51,224 bases of DNA from Podochytrium sp. JEL0797 (taxonomy: Eukaryota > Chytridiomycota > Chytridiomycetes > Chytridiales > Chytriomycetaceae). Shown piece by piece: positions 10,165 through 18,762 of the stretch; within the stretch, counting starts at the first letter, position 1, and the number at the start of each line of letters is the position of its first letter. A program made the translations under genes and the position numbers. The notes under the pieces were generated by a model. The model was given only the letters and a program-made list of their open reading frames with translations. It ran no database searches and was not told where the DNA came from. The DNA is taken from NCBI GenBank assembly GCA_027596195.1, contig JADGJG010000074.1, positions 1-51,224 of the forward strand. The letters run 5' to 3'.

Positions 10165-10635
10165 TCTTGTGAGAGCGCCTGAGCGGGATTTTCACGGGAT
10201 TTTCAGAAGTTTGTAGAACTTTGCGCGGCGTGTGGGTGGCACTTTTCGAAGCCAAGGGTCCGGCAGATCAGTAATCACTATAAAAGAAAACCAATCCAGG
10301 CTATTCTTCTTATTTTTAATACGTATTGAGAGTTTTGATTTTAATTTAGAAACCATCTCAGCGTCGTTTTTTCGGGTTTTGCCATGTTTCTGGTGGAAGT
10401 ATTCGAGCTGCCGAATATTGTCGGGAGCTACGAGATCACTCGAGGTGCAAATGCACGGAATGAAGCGAGTGTCAGGGCGTCGGGGGTTTTGGGGGTCGAT
10501 GAGGGCAGCTCCGCGAACGGATTTAGAGCTGATCTCGATTTTGGCGCCAGTGGAGTTTGCCAGAGCCAGATGTTTTGTTAATGGTTTTATCATCGCGTTC
10601 ACAATCCAAAACCAGGCCAAGTAGTGAAATCACTT
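10165..10635. promoter_or_regulatory. Upstream region of receptor copy A with the array-wide conserved block
   Basis: Read on the minus strand, 10185-10235 holds the block found before every receptor copy: GTGCCACCC, about 13 bases, AAAGTTCT, then TG-AAATCCC. Further out, 10259-10282 contains TCCGGCA followed by ATCAGTAATCACTATA, echoed upstream of copy D at about 13420-13475. Weak similarity between the upstream regions of A and D continues through 10330-10560 and 13500-13630, so several hundred bases were probably co-duplicated. I see no gene here; the ORFs of 60-140 codons are not conserved. Confidence 0.5.
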
Positions 10636-11204
10636 CTAAAACCACGCCAAATAGAAAATCACAGGATTCCAAACCCCAGACGTTGCAAAACACACTCCGA
10701 TTGCAACAGCCAGCCACTCGGGAGCATCAGCCCCCGGAATCACCCCAATAATACGCGTCACCGTAGCTGGAGTCCACGTGATGATAAACCCGTGTGCTAA
10801 AAAAACTCGATTTCCACACCACGCTCCGGTTGCTGGACAGTTTGGCGGGTGTCTTTGCTTTGGAGTGGCAAGAAATGAGAAGGCTCAGTTTGGGTTACTT
10901 TGCAGAACTTGAGCTTTGGGAGAGCTGTTTTTCGATACTTTTGATTTGGCCAAAGCCCAAAATGCCACCAAAATGCACCCGAAAATGGCAATGATCAGCC
11001 CAAAATGGATCCATAAAGGAACGTAAAGAGTCCCATGCGAAGCTCGGGATACTCTGATGAGATCCAGCACTCGTAAGTCGCGTCGCCCATGACATTCCCG
11101 CGGTTCCTTACAGCGTGAAAGACAAACGCCAAGGCTGTCAACACTGTCAGAACCCCCCATCCGTACGCGTGGAAATAGTGCCACCAATCATCTGCCATAC
11201 CCGC
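10636..11204 (-). pseudogene. Broken 7TM receptor copy B (5'-truncated, frameshifted)
   Basis: Similarity to copy A starts abruptly at 11204 with the equivalent of GMADDWW in extracellular loop 2, so the first half (TM1-TM3) is missing. A base loss after EYPELRMGL shifts the frame, and another shift occurs at WKSSFF where intact copies have WKSSCLA. The end reads VIFYLAWF followed by TAG where the others have a Trp codon. The upstream sequence (11205-11330) is unrelated to the array. This is a dead fragment, useful mainly as evidence of repeated local duplication and decay. Confidence 0.85.
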
Positions 11205-11414
11205 TCGTTTTGTTCCATCTGAGCCAGGTCGAGTAATGTGCGCTAGTTGTCGCTTTGCGGAGAATAGTTGTGACTCATTGTTCATGTGATGTTCGCTGTC
11301 GAGCGCAAGTCGAAAAAAAGGCACGTATGTCTCACGTTTCAGATGCTTTATTAATGGATTTATGATCGCGTTTGCAATTATCGATCAGGACTTGAACGAA
11401 TTTCATACTGGAAA

Positions 11415-12287
11415 TCATTTCCAAAGCCACCCCAAATAGAAAATCACAGGATTCCAAAACCCAGAAGTTGCCAAACACACTCCCACAAGAATGCTCAACC
11501 ATTCGGGAACCTCTGCCCCCGGAATCAACCCAAGAACACGCGTCACCGTAGCCGGAGTCCACGTGATGAGAAACCCGAGCGCCAAACAACTCGACTTACA
11601 CAACACGATCCGGTTGTCGGACGTCTTAGGAGGTGCCTTTGTTTTGGATTGCGAAGCTGGATGTCCCAGTTTGGGCCTCGTTGCTGAATTTGCACTGTCG
11701 GAAATCATTTTTTCGACGCGTCGGATCTTGGCCAAAATGCACGCGAAAATGGCAATGATGAGACCGAAATGGATCCATAATGGGGTATAAAAGAATCCCA
11801 CGCGAAGCTCGGGATACTGTGATGAGATCCAGCACTCGTATGTCGCATCGCCCATGACAGTCCCCCTCCTCCACCCGGCTTGAAACACAAACGTCAACGC
11901 CGTCAACACAGCTGGAAACCCCCATCCATACGCATGGAAATAGTACCACCGGTCGTTCGCTGTGCGGGCGCTATACATGATTGTGATGTAACAATAAACA
12001 GGAATCAAGAAGCTCCAGCAGGACGAACTGTTGAGAAAGAACTGGTCCGCCACTCCCACAATCGTGCACACTCTCTCGTCCCCAGAGATATCGTTTCCAA
12101 CAATCCACATGATGGAAAGATATACTTCGCAACACGCGAGGCAGCATTGAAAATAGTTCAAAGTCTTGTGGAATTTTTTGTTGGTGGTCACGCAGGCAAT
12201 AAGGGCAAGGTTGGAAGCAATGGAGAACGGACAGACCGCGTGCATGACGCTGTGGATAACGCGCAGGGCTGTTGGGGAGAGGGCCAT
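11415..12287 (-). CDS. 7TM receptor, cAMP-receptor-like GPCR, array copy C
   Basis: Single exon, 290 residues, seven membrane segments and the array hallmarks: ERVCTIVGV and YECWISS cysteines, SSSCWSFLIPVYCYI, AYGWGFP, LFYTPLWIHFGLI-like TM5, and NPVIFYLGWLWK at the end. The third intracellular loop is shorter than in copy A. The minus-strand upstream sequence 12300-12360 has a weaker form of the shared block (TGTTCTGCA, then TGTAAATCCCGTGAAAATC). Probably a surface receptor of unknown ligand. Confidence 0.85.
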   Translation of the reverse strand: MALSPTALRVIHSVMHAVCPFSIASNLALIACVTTNKKFHKTLNYFQCCLACCEVYLSIMWIVGNDISGDERVCTIVGVADQFFLNSSSCWSFLIPVYCYITIMYSARTANDRWYYFHAYGWGFPAVLTALTFVFQAGWRRGTVMGDATYECWISSQYPELRVGFFYTPLWIHFGLIIAIFACILAKIRRVEKMISDSANSATRPKLGHPASQSKTKAPPKTSDNRIVLCKSSCLALGFLITWTPATVTRVLGLIPGAEVPEWLSILVGVCLATSGFWNPVIFYLGWLWK

Positions 12288-12481
12288 TCTTGTCAGAGCG
12301 CCTAGGCAAGATTTTCACGGGATTTACAGAGCATGCAGAACATTGCGCACTTGCGAGTGAGTGCGACAGTTTCCGTAATCCGGCAAAGTTATAGATAAGG
12401 AGATTTTTTTTAAAATGGTTATTATCGCGATCCATTACTATTTGTGTATTTTAGACGCTTCGTGATTTGATCAACAGAAAA

Positions 12482-13354
12482 TCACATCCAAAACCACGCC
12501 AAATAAAAAATGACAGGATTCCACAGCCCAGACGTTGCAATACACACTCCCGCAACAACAACCAACCACTCAGGAGCCTCCGCCCCGCGAATCACCCCAA
12601 TGATACGCGTCACCGAAGCTGGAGTCCACGTGATTAGAAACCCAAGCGCCAAACAACTTGATTTCCACAACACGATCCGATTGTTGGGGGTTTGCTCGGG
12701 TAAGCTTGTTTTGGAGTGAGCAGTTTGTCGTCCCACTTTGGACTCTCGAACAGAATTGGCGCTGTCGGCAAGCTGTTTCTCGACACGTCTGATTTTAGTC
12801 AAAATGCATGCGAAAATGACAATGATGAGGCCGAAACGGATCCATAAGGGAACGTAAAAGAGTCCCAAGCGAATCTCAGGATACTGTGACGAGACCCAGC
12901 ACTCGTAAGTCGCGTCGCCCATGACATTCCCGCGGCCCCATGCAGCTTGAAAGACAAACGCCAAGGCTGTCAACACAGCCGGAACACCCCATCCATAAGC
13001 ATGGAAGTAGTACCACCAGCGATTTGCTGTGCGCGCATTATACATGACCGTGACGTAACAGTACAGAGGAATCAAAAAACTCCAACACGACGAACTGCTG
13101 AGAAAGTACTGATGCATCACTCCCACAAAGGTGCAGAACCCCTCGTTCTCAGAGATACTGCTTCCAACAATCCACATGACGGAAAGATAGGCTTCGCAAC
13201 ACGCGAGGCAGCATTGAAAGTAATTCAAAGTCTTGTGGAATCGTTTGTTGGTGGCGACACAGACAACGAGGCCGATATTGGACGCGATAGAGAACGGGCA
13301 CAGTGCGTACATGACGTTTTGGATAACCTGCAGGACGGCTGGGGAGAGGATCAT
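12482..13354 (-). CDS. 7TM receptor, cAMP-receptor-like GPCR, array copy D
   Basis: Single exon, 290 residues with the same seven-segment plan. It differs from its neighbours mainly in the third intracellular loop (SVRESKVGRQTAHSK) and in IGVIRGAEAPEW before TM7, where most copies have IPGAE. Its start faces that of copy E across a 509-bp divergent intergenic region. Family assignment as for the other copies: conserved TM3 and loop Cys, SSSCWSFLIPLYCYV, AYGWGVP. Ligand and coupling are unknown. Confidence 0.85.
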   Translation of the reverse strand: MILSPAVLQVIQNVMYALCPFSIASNIGLVVCVATNKRFHKTLNYFQCCLACCEAYLSVMWIVGSSISENEGFCTFVGVMHQYFLSSSSCWSFLIPLYCYVTVMYNARTANRWWYYFHAYGWGVPAVLTALAFVFQAAWGRGNVMGDATYECWVSSQYPEIRLGLFYVPLWIRFGLIIVIFACILTKIRRVEKQLADSANSVRESKVGRQTAHSKTSLPEQTPNNRIVLWKSSCLALGFLITWTPASVTRIIGVIRGAEAPEWLVVVAGVCIATSGLWNPVIFYLAWFWM

Positions 13355-13863
13355 TCTGTCGAGCGGGGGATTTTCACAGAATTTGACGAACTTGTAGACG
13401 CGCTGAAGAGGTGATTTTCGGAATCCGGCAAATCAGTGGCAAATCAGCGATCTGAAAGATCCGAAATCACTATATCGCCGTGTCTCGGGTCGATCCTCCG
13501 CGTCGATTTTAGAAACGTCGACATAAAGTTTTCAAACTTCCGAAGAATGTCAGCGACTGCGCGATCAGTAGAGAATTCAATAAAAAATGATCCGCGCTGA
13601 TTGATTTTGACGAGTTCGGGGCGGAAGCTGCCGCGAAACGGTTCGATTTTGATCCCTCGGAGCCAGGGAGTAGGTGTTGGGGGTTTTCTCCAATATTTTT
13701 AACATCATAGAAGCGTTTAAATAGTGAAAAAACAATTTTCCGAACAGAAACACGCGATATACTTGTTGTTGCCGGGTGTTTTGAAAAGTGCCATCCCGCA
13801 CACAGCCTAAAGTTCTGCAGCTTTTGCAAATCACTTGGAAATCCACACTCAGGCGCTCACAAG
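13355..13863. promoter_or_regulatory. Divergent promoter region between receptor copies D and E
   Basis: This 509-bp stretch separates the starts of D (minus) and E (plus). The E side (13777-13863) carries a clear copy of the array block: GTGCCATCCC, AAAGTTCTGCA, TGCAAATC, TTGGAAATCC, then GGCGCTCACAAG immediately before ATG. The D side (13355-13475) has a degenerate version with GTGAAAATC and a repeated AATCAG/AATCACTATA element. The centre (13500-13700) shows only weak similarity to the region upstream of copy A. No coding sequence is supported. Confidence 0.55.
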
Positions 13864-14736
13864 ATGGCCCTCTCCCAAGCAACCCTCGGCGTTATTCACG
13901 ACATCATGTACACGCTTTGTCCCTTCTCCATCGCCTCCAACATTGGTCTCCTCGTCTGTGTAGCCACCACCAAGAAATTCCACAAGACCTTGAATTACTT
14001 TCAATGCTGTCTCGCGTGTAGCGAAGCGTATATATCGATCATGTGGGCTGTTGGAAACAGCGTCTCCGGGAACGAGGGGTTGTGCACGTTTTTCGGATCG
14101 ACCCATCAGTTCTTCATCAACAGTTCGTCATGCTGGAGTTTCTTGATCCCTCTTTACTCCTATATGATAATCATGTACAGTTCGGGCACTGCAGATGACT
14201 TGTGGTACTTCTTCCACGCCTACGGATGGGGGGTTCCAGCTATTTTGACAGTGTTAACTTTTGTCTTCCAAGCTGCATGGAGCCGCGGGAACATCATGGG
14301 CGACGCGACTTATCAGTGCTGGATCTCATCACAGTATCCCGAGCTTCGCATAGCACTCTTTTACGTTCCCTTATGGATCCATTTCGGTCTCATCATTGCC
14401 ATCTTTGCGTGCATTTTCGCAAAGATCAGATACGTCGAGAAACAGCTTTCCGAAAACACAAAATCTGCATCAGGGTCCAAACTGGGCCATCCGTCTTCTC
14501 AATCCAACACAAGGGCACTTCATAAAACCCCCAACAACCGGATCTTGTTGTGGAAATCGAGTTGTTTGGCGATTGGGTTTATCTTCACGTGGACTCCGGC
14601 TATGGCGACGCGTATTATTGGGTTAATTCCAGGGGCAGAGGTTCCCGAATGGTTGAGTATTCTTGTGGGAGTGTGTTTTGCTACGTCTGGGTTTTGGAAC
14701 CCTGGGATTTTCTATTTGGCGTGGCTTTGGAGATAA
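13864..14736 (+). CDS. 7TM receptor, cAMP-receptor-like GPCR, array copy E (inverted)
   Basis: Single exon, 290 residues, ATG 13864, the only intact copy on the plus strand. All hallmarks are present: EGLCTFFGS and YQCWISS cysteines, SSSCWSFLIPLYSYM, AYGWGVP, LFYVPLWIHFGLI, and NPGIFYLAWLWR at the end. It lacks the Asn/Lys-rich loop expansion seen in copy H. A partial, decayed duplicate of this gene and its promoter lies immediately downstream at about 14980-15327. Confidence 0.85.
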   Translation: MALSQATLGVIHDIMYTLCPFSIASNIGLLVCVATTKKFHKTLNYFQCCLACSEAYISIMWAVGNSVSGNEGLCTFFGSTHQFFINSSSCWSFLIPLYSYMIIMYSSGTADDLWYFFHAYGWGVPAILTVLTFVFQAAWSRGNIMGDATYQCWISSQYPELRIALFYVPLWIHFGLIIAIFACIFAKIRYVEKQLSENTKSASGSKLGHPSSQSNTRALHKTPNNRILLWKSSCLAIGFIFTWTPAMATRIIGLIPGAEVPEWLSILVGVCFATSGFWNPGIFYLAWLWR

Positions 14737-15068
14737 ATATTGTGAATTAAATCCGTTGAAACTTTCGTTTCAGTCTTCTCCCTAATTTATTCGTCCGAAA
14801 ATGCGAGAGGTGCATTTCAATATATGGCGAGTTTGGGACAGAGGTTGGAGGCCCGTTCGGAAAAACGAGTTGTTGGCGGTGATCATATTTCCAGATCCAT
14901 CTGTAATATTGTCATGCTCGGGTTTTTGAATTCTCCTGTCAGGGCGTCCAACACGACAAAATAGTGAATGCTGCTGCCGGATGCTTCGAAACGTGCCATC
15001 CCGCACTCGTCATATAGTTCTACAAGGTCTGCAAATCCCTTGGAAATCCACACTCAGGCGCTCACAAG
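14737..15068. other. Intergenic region between copy E and its truncated duplicate
   Basis: 332 bp without a supported gene. Bases 14985-15068 are a near copy of the sequence before copy E (GTGCCATCCCGCAC, AGTTCTACAA, TGCAAATCCC, CACACTCAGGCGCTCACAAG), so the duplication that produced the fragment at 15069 included its promoter. Confidence 0.5.
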
Positions 15069-15327
15069 ATTGCCCTCTCCCAAACAACCCTCGGCGTTAT
15101 TCACGACATCATGTACAGGCTTTGTCCCTTCTCCATCGCCTCCAACATTGGCCTCCTCGTCTGTGTAGCATCAGCATGAAATTCCACAAGACCTTGAATT
15201 ACTATCAATGTTGCGCATGTAGCGAAGCGTATATATCAATCATGTGGCCTGTTGGAAACAGTATCTCTGGGAACGAGGGGTTGTGCACGTTTTTGGGGGC
15301 GACGCATCAGTTCTTCCTCAACAGTTC
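15069..15327 (+). pseudogene. 5' half of a decayed receptor copy (F-plus), duplicate of copy E
   Basis: Close to copy E at nucleotide level but the start codon is ATT instead of ATG, a short deletion creates an early TGA (after the CVA-equivalent codons near 15174), and a codon loss follows at the QCC/CAC segment. Similarity stops in the middle of the SSSCW motif at about 15327, where the sequence switches to the antisense strand of another receptor copy. Not functional. Confidence 0.85.
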
Positions 15328-16088
15328 AGGAACATCCGCCCCTGGAATCAACCCCAGAACGCGCGTCGCAGTCGAAGGAGTCCACTTGATGAGAAATGCG
15401 AGCGCCAAAAGACTCGATTTCCATAACAAGATGCGGTTGCTCGAGGTTTTGACAGGTGCCTTTGTTTTGGAGTGGAAAGAACTGGGAAGGCTCAGTTTGG
15501 TCCCCACTGCAGATTTTGTGCTCTCGGAAAGCTATTTCTCGGTACGTCTGACCTTTGCGAAAATGGCAAGGATGAGGCCGAAATGGATCCGTAATGGAAC
15601 GAAAAAGAATCTCACTCGGAGTTCGACATAATTGAATGAGATCCAGCACTGATAAGTCGCGTCGTCCATGACACACAGCTTGAAAGACAAACGCCAACAC
15701 TGTCAACACTGCAGGCGGCCCCCATACGTACGCGTGGAAGTAGTACCACGAATCGCCTGCTGTACCAGCACTATACATGATCGTCATATAGCAGTAAAGA
15801 GGGATCAAAAAACTCCAGCACGACGAGCTGTTGAGAAAATACTGATACATCACTCCCAAAAACGTGCATAATCCCTCATTCCCAGCGATGCCATTTCCAA
15901 TAGCCCACATGAGCGCAATAACTGTTTCATAACACGCGAGGCAATATTGAAAAGGAATTCAACGTCTTGTGGAATTTTTTGTATGAGGCCACGCCGACGA
16001 CAAGGGCAATGTTGGCAGCGATGGAGAAGGGACAAAGCACGTGCATGACGGTTTGGATACCGAGCAGGGTGGTTAGAGAGAGGACCAT
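15325..16088 (-). pseudogene. Decayed receptor copy (F-minus), fused tail-first to F-plus
   Basis: Starts with an intact ATG (16088-16086) and MVLSLTTLLGIQTVM, shifts frame after FHKTLNSF, resumes at MWAIGNGIAGNEGLC through SSSCWSFLIPLYCYM, then loses the codons for the WxRGNVM segment with a second frameshift near 15675. It ends at the IPGADVPE equivalent before TM7, where it joins F-plus within a shared TTCAGG/TTC. The upstream region (16089-16160) still carries the shared promoter block. It resembles copy G most. Confidence 0.85.
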
Positions 16089-16313
16089 CTTGCGATCAAG
16101 GGATTTACAGGGCAAAACAGAACTTTAGCGCTGCGCGTGGGTGGCACGGTTCAAATAAATACCCCTATCACTAATCACAGATCTAGGCGTGCTGAATACA
16201 AAAAATTTGTCACACCAGAAAAGAAAGTAAAACACAACTGGAAGGGTTTTTTCAAACACGCCCCGCGTTTTTTGGCGTTTTTTGTAGTAAGTGAAGGAAT
16301 TCCAACACGAAAA

Positions 16314-17198
16314 TCACTTCCAAAACCAAGCCACAAAGAAAATGACAGGATTCCAAAACCCCGACGTTGCAAAACTCACTCCCACAAGAATGCTCAGCCA
16401 TTCAGGAACTTCCCTACCGGGAATCAACACAATAATACGCGCCACAGTCGAAGGAGTCCACATGATGACAAACCCGACCGCCAAACAACTCGATTTCCAC
16501 AACAAGATGCGGTTGTTGGGGGTTTTAGGAGGTGCCTTTGCGTTGGATTGAGAAGATAGCTTATTGGATGGACGACCCAGTTTGGATCCCGTTCCTGAAG
16601 TTGAGCTCTCGGAAAGCTGATTCTTGACGCGTCGGATTTTGGCAAAGATGCACGCAAAGACGGCAATGATGAGACCAAAGTGGATCCATAAAGGAACGAA
16701 AAAAAGGCCCACGCGGAGTTCGGCATAATTGGATGAGATCCAGCACTCATACGTCGCGTCGCCCATGACATTTCCACGGCTCCACGCTGCTTGAAAGACG
16801 AACGCCAACGCCGTCAAAATGGCTGGAACCCCCCACCCATACGCGTGGAAGTAATACCACAAGTCGTCTGCTGTACCAGCACTGTATATGATCGTCACAT
16901 AGCAGTATAAAGGGATTATAAAACTCCAACACGACGTGCTGCTCAGAAAATACTGATGCAGCACCCCCAAAAACGTGCAAACCCCCTCGTTCTCAGCGAT
17001 ACCGTTTCCAATCGCCCACATGAGCGCAATCACCACTTCAGAACACGCAAGACAGGATTGAAAGTAGTTCAGAGTCTTGTGGAATTTTTTGTTTGTCGCG
17101 ACGCAGGCAACGAGACCAAGGTTGGACGCGATGGAGAAGGGACAAAACGCGTACATGACGGTTTGGATAACACGCAGGGTGGTTGGGGAGAGGGCCAT
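16314..17198 (-). CDS. 7TM receptor, cAMP-receptor-like GPCR, array copy G
   Basis: Single exon, 294 residues, seven membrane segments. Hallmarks: EGVCTFLGV and YECWISS cysteines, STSCWSFIIPLYCYV (a Thr replaces one Ser), AYGWGVP, LFFVPLWIHFGLI, and NPVIFFVAWFWK. The third intracellular loop is four residues longer than in C-E. Before TM7 it has IPGREVPEW. The minus-strand upstream block (17212-17260) is nearly identical to that of F-minus, supporting a recent common origin. Confidence 0.85.
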   Translation of the reverse strand: MALSPTTLRVIQTVMYAFCPFSIASNLGLVACVATNKKFHKTLNYFQSCLACSEVVIALMWAIGNGIAENEGVCTFLGVLHQYFLSSTSCWSFIIPLYCYVTIIYSAGTADDLWYYFHAYGWGVPAILTALAFVFQAAWSRGNVMGDATYECWISSNYAELRVGLFFVPLWIHFGLIIAVFACIFAKIRRVKNQLSESSTSGTGSKLGRPSNKLSSQSNAKAPPKTPNNRILLWKSSCLAVGFVIMWTPSTVARIIVLIPGREVPEWLSILVGVSFATSGFWNPVIFFVAWFWK

Positions 17199-17614
17199 CT
17201 TGCGATCAATTGGGATTTACAAGACAAAACAGAACTTTAACGCTGCGCGCGTGGGTGGCACGGCTCAAAAACCGTTAATCACTAATCAGTCACTCATCTC
17301 CGTTTTAAAGTGAGTTGCGCGAGGTTGTACTAGTTCTTTTAAGCTCTCTTGGTCAATTGGTGCAAAATAAAACATCATACCTAAGGATTCAATTCGAGAG
17401 CTGCTGTTCCTCCCTGTGCAACCGGTAGAGCCAGAAGAACCCGTTGATTGATATGCATGCGCAGAATTCGCGGCCACTCATAAGAAATTTGCCAGAACTT
17501 TACGCTGATAAACAAAAAAATAGTTCGAAACTCCCTGAAGTTATTATAACACAACTGGATGGCTTTTTTCAAAAGAATTCTTAAAATAGGACATGACCGA
17601 ATTTCAAACACAAA
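17199..17614. other. Intergenic region upstream of copy G
   Basis: 416 bp. The first 70 bases hold the shared receptor block on the minus strand (GTGCCACCC, AAAGTTCTGTTTTG, TGTAAATCCC), followed by two AATCACTAATCAGT-like elements near 17275-17295. The rest is AT-rich and contains no coding sequence I can support; no tRNA or repeat was recognised. Confidence 0.4.
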
Positions 17615-18595
17615 TTACTTCCAAAACCAAGCCAAATAAAAAATGACAGGATTCCAAAACCCAGACGTCGCAAAACACAACCCCACAAGAATACTCAACC
17701 ACTCGGGAACGACGGCCCCAGGAACCAACCCAATAATCCGCCCCGCCGTGGCCGGAGTCCAGGTAATCAGGAACCCGAGCGCCAAACAACTCGATTTCCA
17801 CAACACGATGCGGTTGTTTCTGGGTTGTTTCGTGGTCGATCTTGATTTGGGGTGGGAAGAAACGGGGAGGCCTAGTTTGGAGCCTGTTGCGGAATTGGAA
17901 GTATGTGTAGATGGAAGGCCCAGTTTGGACCCGCCCCCCGTTACCGAATTGGAAGATTGCTTAGAGTGATGGCCCAGTTTGGACCCCGTTGCTGAATTTG
18001 TGCTCTCCGAAAGCTGTTTCTCGACGTGTCTGATTTTGGCAAAGATACACGCGAAAATTGCGATAATGAGCCCGAAATGGATCCATAAGGGGGCGTAAAA
18101 GAGTCCCACGCGGAGCTCGGGGTACTTTGATGAGATCCAACACTCGTACGTCGCGTCGCCCATGACATTTCCACGGTTCCACGCAGCTTGGAAGACGAAG
18201 GCCAAGGCCGTCAATACAGCTGGAACTCCCCATCCATACGCGTGGAAGTAGTACCACCAGTCATCCGCCGTACCCGAACTGTACATGATCGTGATGTAAC
18301 AGTAAAGCGGGATCAATAAACTCCAACACGACGAACTGTTGATAAAAAACTGAAACGTGACTCCCACAAACGTGCATACCCCCTCGTCCCCGGCGATACC
18401 GTTTCCAACAATCCACATGACGGCAAGATATAATTCCGAACACGCGAGGCAGGTTTGAAAGTAATTCAAGGTTTTGTGGAATTTTTTGGTGGTCGCGACG
18501 CAGGCGATGAGGGCAATGTTGGAGGCGATCGAGAAGGGACAAAACGCGTACATGACGTTGTGGATAACGCGCAGGGTGGTTGGAGAGAGGGCCAT
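17615..18595 (-). CDS. 7TM receptor, cAMP-receptor-like GPCR, array copy H (expanded loop)
   Basis: Single exon, 326 residues, the longest copy. The seven membrane segments and hallmarks match the array (EGVCTFVGV, YECWISS, SSSCWSLLIPLYCYI, AYGWGVP, NPVIFYLAWFWK). The extra 30-odd residues all lie in the third intracellular loop, where a unit like SNSATGSKLG is present three times; other copies have one. That loop is where G proteins and kinases usually act, so signalling may differ. The upstream sequence (18596-18660) has the shared GAAGTTCT and TGCAAATCCC elements. Confidence 0.85.
   Translation of the reverse strand: MALSPTTLRVIHNVMYAFCPFSIASNIALIACVATTKKFHKTLNYFQTCLACSELYLAVMWIVGNGIAGDEGVCTFVGVTFQFFINSSSCWSLLIPLYCYITIMYSSGTADDWWYYFHAYGWGVPAVLTALAFVFQAAWNRGNVMGDATYECWISSKYPELRVGLFYAPLWIHFGLIIAIFACIFAKIRHVEKQLSESTNSATGSKLGHHSKQSSNSVTGGGSKLGLPSTHTSNSATGSKLGLPVSSHPKSRSTTKQPRNNRIVLWKSSCLALGFLITWTPATAGRIIGLVPGAVVPEWLSILVGLCFATSGFWNPVIFYLAWFWK
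17868..18000 (-). repeat. Triplicated Ser/Asn/Lys unit in the receptor H cytoplasmic loop
   Basis: Three in-frame copies of a roughly 45-bp unit, recognisable on the plus strand as GCCCAGTTTGGA-CC followed by a GAATTGGA-type end, starting near 17868, 17917 and 17972. They encode SNSATGSKLG-like peptides with small variations (SNSVTGGGSKLG). Array neighbours carry a single unit, so this is a local slippage or unequal-crossover expansion. Confidence 0.7.
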
Positions 18596-18762
18596 CTTGT
18601 GAGCAACTGGGCGGGATTGTCAAGGGATTTGCAGAAGTTGGAGAACTTCAGGTTGGGTCGATCAGTAATCAGCAGATTCAGGGGTGTACTGGAAATCGTT
18701 TTCGGTTCATGCCGCGAGTGGAAGCGATTAATAAAGGCATAAAATAATATAGTTTATTGGCT

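Noticed and set aside
9259..18595. Receptor array as a CRISPR-like or transposon-derived repeat
   Set aside because: Units are diverged full-length 7TM genes of about 900 bp with shared promoters; there are no terminal repeats, transposase or short spacer pattern.
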